DNA of 64,000 nt from Labia minor (lineage: Eukaryota; Arthropoda; Insecta; Dermaptera; Spongiphoridae), in NCBI GenBank assembly GCA_963082975.1, contig OY720346.1:45671296-45735295 (forward strand), read 5' to 3'. This document shows, in pieces, positions 57,084 to 64,000 of the stretch (its first letter is position 1; each line of letters opens with the position of its first letter). The translations under genes were made by a program, and so were the position numbers. The notes under the pieces were generated by a model, which saw only the letters and a program-made list of their open reading frames with translations, had not been told where the DNA came from and made no database searches.

Positions 57084-58344
57084 GGTTGTCAAATATCTCC
57101 CTTCCGCCTTTTTGTCTTATAAATTTCGCGGCTATGTATAAACCGCTACAGAGCTCGTATCTGGTAATACTATACATCATTTGAAAGGTCTTGACATAAT
57201 CTACAAAACGACGCTATGCATGATTAGTTTGGATATTGCGTTAAACAGTTATAGACGTGTAAACATGGAGTTCACTAACGCCGAAATTCCCTCTATTTTA
57301 AAGTTTTCCTTCGTTAAAGGAAAATCCGTAGGAGAGACGTTCCGTGAGATTAATGGTGTTTTGGGGGATGGTACTCTATCACTTCGAACACCGCGGAGGA
57401 ATGGTTTCGACGATTCAGAGCCGGTGAAAACGACACCATGGATAAGCCACCCGGCGGAAGACCCGTGACGATGAATACCGATCAAATCATGGAAAACATC
57501 CAGTTAGACCGGCATGTGGCATCTCGTGACATCGCCCAGGAGATGGGAGTTATTTTAAACCATCTGCACAGAAGGCTGGATACAAAAAAAAGCTTGATGT
57601 TTGGGTGCCGCATGATTTGACGCAAAAAAACCTGGACCCAATCAACGCCTGTGAAATGCTGCTGAAAAGAAACGAACTTGACCCATTTTTGAAGCGGATG
57701 GTGACTGGCGACGAAAAATGGATCACATACGACAATATCAAGCGAAAACGGTCATGGTCCAAGGCCTGTGAATCGCTCCAAACAGTGGCCAAGCCGGGCT
57801 TGAAGGTTTTGCTGTGTGTTTGGTGGGATTGGAAGGGAATCATCCACTTTGAGCTGCTCCCATATGGCCAGACCCTTAATTCTACCATCTACTGCGAACA
57901 ACTGGACCGCTTGAAGCAGGAGATCGACCAGAAGCATCCAGAATTGGCCAAAAGGAAGGGTGTAGTGTTCCACCAGGACAACGCAAGACTACACACTTCT
58001 TTGATGACTCGTCAAAAGCTACGGGAGCTCAGATGGGAGGATTTATCACATCCACCATATAGCCTGGACATAGTGCCAAGTAATTACCACCTGTTCCTGT
58101 CCATGGCGAACGCCCTTGATGGTGTAAAGTTAGACTCAAAAAAGGCTTGTGAAAAGTGGCTGTCCGAGTTCTTCGCAAATAAGGAAGGGGGTATCTACGA
58201 GGGGGGTATTATGAAGTTGCCATCTAGATGGAAACAGATTATCGAACAAAATGGCGCATATTTGAACTAAATCCGATCATCGTAACATTTTTTATAAAGC
58301 ATTGAATAAAGAGCAAAAAAGCGGAAGGGAGATATTTGACAACC
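57084..58344 (+). mobile_element. Mariner transposon, near full length
   Basis: Termini GGTTGTCAAATATCTCCCTT are flanked by TA (57082-57083 and 58345-58346). Length is 1261 bp. It lies directly beside the Harbinger-like element and encodes a damaged transposase on the plus strand. Confidence 0.9.
57265..58270 (+). pseudogene. Mariner transposase, two frameshifts, DDN site
   Basis: The frame starts MEFTNAEIPSILKFSFVKGK, shifts near 57390, continues DKPPGGRPVTMNTDQIMENI, shifts again in an A run near 57592, then is open to 58270. Catalytic blocks are TGDEKW, HQDNARLH and SLDIVPSNYHLF. The third catalytic Asp is Asn, a DDN arrangement as in human SETMAR, which abolishes normal excision in that family. 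It is inactive for two independent reasons. Confidence 0.87.
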
Positions 58345-58346
58345 TA

Positions 58347-58829
58347 TTATTACATATAAATGCAACTTTTAAAAAAATACAAGAAACTTGTTTCAAAGTG
58401 TCCACCAGTAACTTACTAAGCCCACATGTTTTCCAATCTTTAAGACAAAACATTAATAACAAAAGAAATTTATCATTAAATATTTTATATTTATATTTAT
58501 AAATAAATTATTTTATTTCTTTTGGATAACTTCTTTTGTACACAACTTTAGTATATAACTTTCTTAGTAGAAAAATCGTGTATAAGGCTCTCAACATTTC
58601 TTATTCTATAGAAAATATTTTCTAAATTTATATCATTCACTGTATTTTACAACTATAACTAAATATAAAAAATACAGCTCTATGCCGACCTGCTCCCCCT
58701 TCCAAAGTACACCACTGTTGTATTATTTGCAAATATTTTTTTAAAAATTATTTTTTAAATTTAAATCAATTACTTAAATATATAACAGATTATTTATTTA
58801 TTATTTCAATAATCATAATCGCATTGTTA
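58347..58829. other. Spacer, no gene recognised
   Basis: AT-rich. The open frame crossing the mariner right terminus is not convincing. Confidence 0.45.
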
Positions 58830-60982
58830 CTAATAAAAGAAAATTCTTTTTTCAATTTGCATTTTAATATCTTCATCGGGTACTAAAAAGAATGATAAGG
58901 GGGAATAAGTAAATTTCTGTGGAGTATTTTTTGACAAATGAAATTTATAATTCCTTAAAAGATATGCCAATGCAAGTTTCATTTGAAGAGATCCAAATCT
59001 AGCACCTATAAACCATTAGAAAACATTTTTGTTTTAAGGTATAATACATTATTATTATTTATATTATTATATGATATAATATACCATAAATTTTAAATAT
59101 AAGTATATGTGATATATTTACCGATACAATTACGAGGTCCTTCTCCAAAGGGTAAATAAACATATTTAGGACGTTTTGATATATTCTCTTCATTAAATCT
59201 TTCTGGATCGAAACGTTCAGGATTGGGATAATATTCAGGATTATGATGTAATCCATAAATTGGAATCAATATTTTCAAATCTTTTTCAAGATACACTGTT
59301 TTATTTTCACTTCCCCATTTAATATCAATCGGTTTTGTTACTTGCCTATTTAAAATTGGTACTACAGGATATTTACGAAGGGTTTCTTTAAAAAAATTAA
59401 TTAAATTGATTAATTAAGAAAAGAATATATATTTATAAGTATATATAGAGAGAGAGATAATGAACAGGTCTAAAAAATATCAAAAATATTATTAAAATCA
59501 AAATATCAATGATATATCTGGCTTATTAAATTAAATAAATATCTCAGAAAATGTTAAGAATCAAATAAAAATAGTCGAATGTTTGACAAAGTTTAAGTAT
59601 AATTAAAAATTCTATGTGAACAATATTACATCTTTTATATTTATATTTTGTAAGGTCAGATTAAAAAGTTCCTTAGATCATTGTGATATTATGATTTTTA
59701 TACTCTTTGATATTTTTTATCATCTGCTGATTAATTAAATAATTAACAAAAAAAAGCTAAAGAGTTTCTCTTAAAATAATGGAAATGACAAGAAAGAATA
59801 AGGGTTGAAACGAAAGAAAAATAAAAGCTGTTTATGAGAATGTCCATTTCCTGTCTATATATACTTTAAATTGATTTTATTTTACTGACCTTGAATTACA
59901 TTGTCTAAAAGATGTAAATGGCTCATTGATTCATATGTAAATTCATTATTTTTTTCAAAAACTTGATCAATTTCATCTCGAACTTTCTCTTGAAGCATAC
60001 TATTCATAGATAATTCATAAAGTGCATTACTCAATGTATTTGATGAAGTTTCAAAACCAGCATTGAAGAAAACAAAAGCTTGTGCAGCACATTGTTCAAT
60101 GGTTAATGCTGTACCATCATCATTTATCTCTGTACCATTACTTTCATCATCAGTAATTTTTTGATTATTTTTCAATTGTATCAACATTTGCATAAAATCA
60201 TTAATTTTTATATTTTTTTCTTCACGATATTTAATTGTTTCAGATACAATATTGATAAAAAATTGTTGCATTTTTGCATTAAACATTTTAATTTTCAAAA
60301 AATTTCGTATTGGATTAGCAACAGCTATTAACCATGACACTAATATTGTTCTCAAATTCACTTGAAAAGATTTTTTACCCCATTTACGAAATTCAGAATT
60401 TGGATTTTCAATACAATAGGATTCAATTCCAAAAGCACATTCTGATATTATATCTGTTAATAACCGAGCTAATAATTCTTTTACTTCAATCTCCTCACCA
60501 TCAAATTTTTCTAAATATTTTATTAAATTATTAGTATGTTTTTCAATTATATGAAACATTTGTTTAATTTTACCAGATGTAAATGTTGGTGATAATTTAT
60601 TTCTTAAATTACGCCATTTTTTACCTTCCAGTAAAAATAAATGTCCAGTTATTGGATCGATTTTTTCATTAACAATAAATCCACGATTGACAAAACTATT
60701 AAAATCACTAATTAAGATTTGTTTAATTAATTCAGGGTCATTAATAATCAAATGGGGTTCATTTAATTGATATATTCCAATTGTTGGTAAATGTTTATAT
60801 TTTTTATAAAAATCACTTACTAATATTCCTAATGATTTTTTTTCATAAAAATTTCCAAATGGGAATATAACAGGTTTTACATAAGGTAAATTTCGTTTTT
60901 TAAAATACTGATAATGTATTTTAAATCGTAAATAAATAATAAAAAGAATAGAGAAAATAAACAAAACAATTTCAAGAAACAT
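58830..60982 (-). CDS. Cytochrome P450, CYP6-like, third gene
   Basis: Exons 60982-59890, 59385-59122 and 59005-58830 give 510 aa. Introns lie at the same positions and phases as in the other two genes, and exons 2 and 3 have identical lengths. It has an N-terminal anchor, AGFETS at 308-313, ETLR at 365-368 and a heme loop FGEGPRNCIG with C451. The last exon ends RIFFY. It is clearly related but diverged through its whole length, so the duplication is older than the 5918/16838 pair. All key residues are present, so it is probably functional in ER-bound oxidation of unknown substrates. Confidence 0.94.
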
Positions 60983-61612
60983 ATTTTCTGAGGTTAACTT
61001 TTTATTTTAATTATTCATTAAATAATCTTATCAATGGATCCGTAAATATATTTTATCTAATATTACATCATTTTTCTAACCTCTAATTATTTAATAAAAA
61101 AAAATTCATATAAAATTAAATGAATTTTCTTGATTTCATTTTTATTTTTCTATTCTATTTTTACAATTTTCAATTTTTAAAATTTTGAAAAATTATTTAA
61201 ACTCATTTTCTCTATATTATTTTTTCCTTTGTTTTATTTACCAATAATTTATACAATTTTTATTTTGAAATTAGTATATCGATATTAGTTTGTATTTATT
61301 ATTTTTAGTGTTTTATTTAACTGACTTGGTTGTCTGTTTGGTTCAAATCAAATCTAGTTACTCATTTTTAACACAGTTGCAGTTGACCAATCGAACTAAA
61401 ACTTTGCACACTGTTCAGATTTGGATGATAATACATGAATATTAAATAAAGTTTTAATTTTCTTAGTTAATTAATTAATTAATAATTTAATTAATAAATT
61501 TTAACCCATCGTTAAATATCATTTATAATCTCAAAGTATATTCAAATAAAATTTAAAACCTTAAAAATTTATTTTCTAAAAAATTAAAAATAAAATAAAT
61601 AATTAAAATTAA
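60983..61612. other. Upstream spacer of the third P450
   Basis: Includes a patch at 61375-61440 (GACCAATCGAACTAAAACTT) that reads like a core of another microsatellite-bearing repeat. No gene is seen. Confidence 0.4.
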
Positions 61613-61778
61613 ATTACGGACACAGCGGACGGACGGACGGACAGACATCATGCCAAAAATAGCCAAAAATACTCATTTCTGTTAAGAAAATGCATGATTC
61701 GTGGAGATATGTAAAAATCTCTACATGTGAAATTTGGTGTGAAAACAATACCTCCCTTACTATCGTCGGCCGGTAAAA
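61613..61778 (+). repeat. RepA terminal part
   Basis: It runs from the GGACGGACGGACGGACAGAC tract to GTCGGCCGGTAAAA. The left half is missing. Confidence 0.65.
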
Positions 61779-62443
61779 AGGTTAAAAAAATCCTTATGAA
61801 TATATAGATTATAGACGATATTAAAATTTAAATAACACATACACATATATATATTGGAATTATATTTCCTTTTATGTGCAATTTGTGGGTCTTTTTGTTT
61901 TTGTTCGAGATAGTTTGTTTTTTTTGTCTCTATCTCTTTCTCTCTTATTGGTATTCTTGATTTTTGCACAAATTAATATTTTATTTTAATTTAATAATTG
62001 GACATTGTAATTGTGTTGGAGTGAGGAAAATCGTGACGTGTGTCTGTTTGGGAGTTTGTTTATAGTCTTTGTTAAAGATTCATTTTTATCTAAAACACGA
62101 AATTGTGAGGACGTTTAATTTTTCCCTCCCCTATTTTTGTAAGTTTTTGCGTTCCGAATGCTGAATTCACCTTCCAAAGTTCAGTTATCATTCCTTTATA
62201 TATTTAAACGTTCCCACAACTAAAAGAATTATTTAAAAATTTAATAATTCTCTTAAAAATTGGAAGAAACTCCAGAAAGCCAGGAACCTTGTCTAAAAGC
62301 CCTCAAAGAAGGATGTCTTAGTCCAGTGCCGCAACCAGGGGGGGAGGTTAACCCCCCCCCAGGATTGAAAAAAATATAAATTGCTGTATATTATGTACTA
62401 TATTACAAATAGAAAAGAAAAAAAAAATAATTCTTAAAGTATA
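61779..62443. other. Spacer, no gene recognised
   Basis: AT-rich. At 62323-62372 a G-rich/C-rich patch (CAACCAGGGGGGGAGG, then CCCCCCCCC) looks like a decayed transposon end. Confidence 0.4.
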
Positions 62444-62451
62444 ACTTAGTG

Positions 62452-62729
62452 CAGGGGTTCTTAAACTGTGGGTCGCGAGACTACTGAAAGGGGTCGCAAA
62501 GATCTGATACTTTTGAATCATTATAAATAAAATTTTAAAATTATTAAATTATATATATGTGAAATGTATGGGTATGTATTCTTTAATCCTTATTTTATTT
62601 ACATTGTAAAATAGTGCGATATTACATCTACATCTACGGTTAATTATATTTCATTATATGGAAGAGGGGTCGTTTAAAATTTCCTAAGCTTGAAGGGGGT
62701 CGCTATATAAAAAAGTTTAAGAAGCCCTG
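62452..62729. mobile_element. hAT MITE, 278 bp
   Basis: The termini read CAGGGGTTCTTAAACTGTGG at the left and its loose complement AAGTTTAAGAAGCCCTG at the right. Perfect 8-bp duplications ACTTAGTG lie at 62444-62451 and 62730-62737, diagnostic of hAT transposition. GGGTCGC boxes occur just inside both ends. No coding capacity. Confidence 0.9.
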
Positions 62730-62737
62730 ACTTAGTG

Positions 62738-63429
62738 TATAATAAGTAAGTTTATTTGATTTTAAAAAAATTTTAACAAAAATAAAAATTGCTTATTTTT
62801 TCGTACAGAATTAAATTTAAGAAATAAAAAATTATTTTATTATTTCTCCTAAATCATAAAAAACAAAAGACTTAATATAAGATTACTAGATGATTGTGAA
62901 ATTTTCCAAATTGACTATTATTTAAATAAAAAATAAATAAAAATATTACTCAAATTCTAAATATTTTTTATTAATAATACATTAATACATTAATTGCTAA
63001 TTTCATAAAAATTATGAAGCGAAGACTAATATTTTCAAAATGGAAACGGGAAAAAATCCCTAAAGGAAAAAATCCATAAAAGTCAAAAATCCCTAAAACC
63101 GAAAATCCCCAAAAGCAAAAACCCCTAAATAAAAATATAACTGACTGTAAAAATCCCTAAAAGAAAAAATCACTAAAAACTAATTTTTTCATTTTTGTAT
63201 TAATTTTAATTATGATTCAGAAAATTAAATCACAAGGTGAGCATGACACCCAGTTGCCTGAGACACGACCTCCCAAGGAGGTAATCGAGCCTGGACAGAA
63301 AGTAGGGAAAAATAGGTCAAAAAATACATATATAGGGCCCACACACGTGATTTTTCCAAAAATATAGGGGTGTCAAATTCGTATGTAAAATAAAGGAAAT
63401 TTACTCAAATTCCGTTTATTAGTATACGT
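62738..63429. other. Spacer with AATCCCTAAAA repeats
   Basis: Between about 63046 and 63180 the motif AAAATCCCTAAAA recurs six or so times at irregular spacing. The rest is AT-rich; 63235-63300 is less so, with no gene recognised. Confidence 0.5.
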
Positions 63430-64000
63430 TTTAATAGCTTAATGATGCCAAATACAAAATACACCATTTTCACCGAATATTTCACCAGGGAATATATAAC
63501 GCAATTTGTGAAATTTACTATCATCAGAGGTTGTCTTTTTCATTTTGCTCAATGCATTTTTAGAAACATCAAATCAATGCCAGAAGTTTTGAAGCTCTAT
63601 AATGATATAGATAATCCTCATTTACGAACTCTTGCAGCTTTGGTTTCGTTACCACCATCAAAAGTCATTGTAGCCTACCAAGCATTAGCTGGACGACCAA
63701 CAGGGTAAAACTTCGTGATCTTTTTTCTTACTTCGAGTGCACTTGGCTAGGTGAACAATTTTTGGCTGGCTTTATGACCCCGAATTCGACATTGGAACAT
63801 TAGAACATCTACGATGCCACTTTGATGGGTTTGCCTCGAACAAACAATGCATTAGAAGGTTACAACAATGCTCTTCGTTCACGCTTGGAAGGATACAAGA
63901 CATCAGTATGGAACCTGATTAAGCAAATCCATATTGAGCATAACCTTATCTCTTTGGAAATCTGTCGTGAAGTTCGTGGTAAGAAGCCTGGTTCACCAAG
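63430..64000 (+). pseudogene. MULE transposase fragment, cut by window edge
   Basis: Frames read RGCLFHFAQCIFRNIKSM and LAALVSLPPSKVIVAYQAL, then, after a shift near 63705, KLRDLFSYFECTWLGE. After another shift near 63790 they read GLPRTNNALEGYNNALRSRL up to the edge. These are MULE/Mutator-type transposase C-terminal motifs. Two frameshifts make it a remnant; the remainder lies beyond the window. Confidence 0.7.

Overview
The window reads as nuclear DNA of an arthropod, most likely an insect. It is strongly AT-rich, its genes are split by short GT-AG introns, and its cytochrome P450s have the CYP6-like (clan 3) look found in hexapods. The order cannot be fixed from the sequence. The AT content and element mix would fit, for example, a small parasitoid wasp or a hemipteran.

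Five protein genes can be assembled exon by exon with all reading phases agreeing. Three are P450 genes on the minus strand with the same three-exon structure: 5918-8075, 16838-19027 and 58830-60982. The first two are a recent tandem duplicate of 514 aa; the third is a diverged relative of 510 aa. The other two lie on the plus strand between them: the glucosidase II alpha subunit (39541-46643, 12 coding exons, 930 aa, ER N-glycan trimming) and a peroxisomal acyl-CoA oxidase of the ACOX3 type (50317-55570, 13 exons, 669 aa, ending in the peroxisomal signal SKL). They form no operon or shared pathway; the P450s are a local detoxification-type cluster.

Nearly everything else is transposable elements, many nested. 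1-5900 is AT-rich spacer with dispersed repeats and a short Helitron (4714-5572). 8963-12846 holds two inverted copies of a microsatellite-bearing repeat (here RepA), one split by a TA-flanked DNA transposon (11325-12672). 13900-15715 is a Helitron carrying a LINE reverse transcriptase fragment. 20190-24560 is an inverted-repeat complex around a mariner nested in an older mariner. 25111-25637 is an inverted broken copy of a P450 promoter and first codons, joined to a LINE (25638-30275) that is itself interrupted by a TA-flanked element with many copies of one motif (27084-28254). 30913-36413 is a second large Helitron inside an older Helitron copy; within it sits a BEL/Pao-type LTR element (31610-35448) with equal-length, apparently identical LTRs, a 5-bp target duplication and a tRNA-Tyr-type primer site, but almost no pol.

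Further right are a deleted mariner inside a glucosidase II intron, RepA/RepB copies between the two plus-strand genes, a PIF/Harbinger-like element and a nearly full-length mariner with a changed third catalytic residue (56149-58344), a hAT MITE with perfect 8-bp duplications (62452-62729), and a broken MULE transposase running off the right edge. The best candidates for undescribed biology are the multi-motif element at 27084, the RepA family that spreads paired CREB/ATF sites at fixed 20-bp spacing, and the gag-only LTR element.
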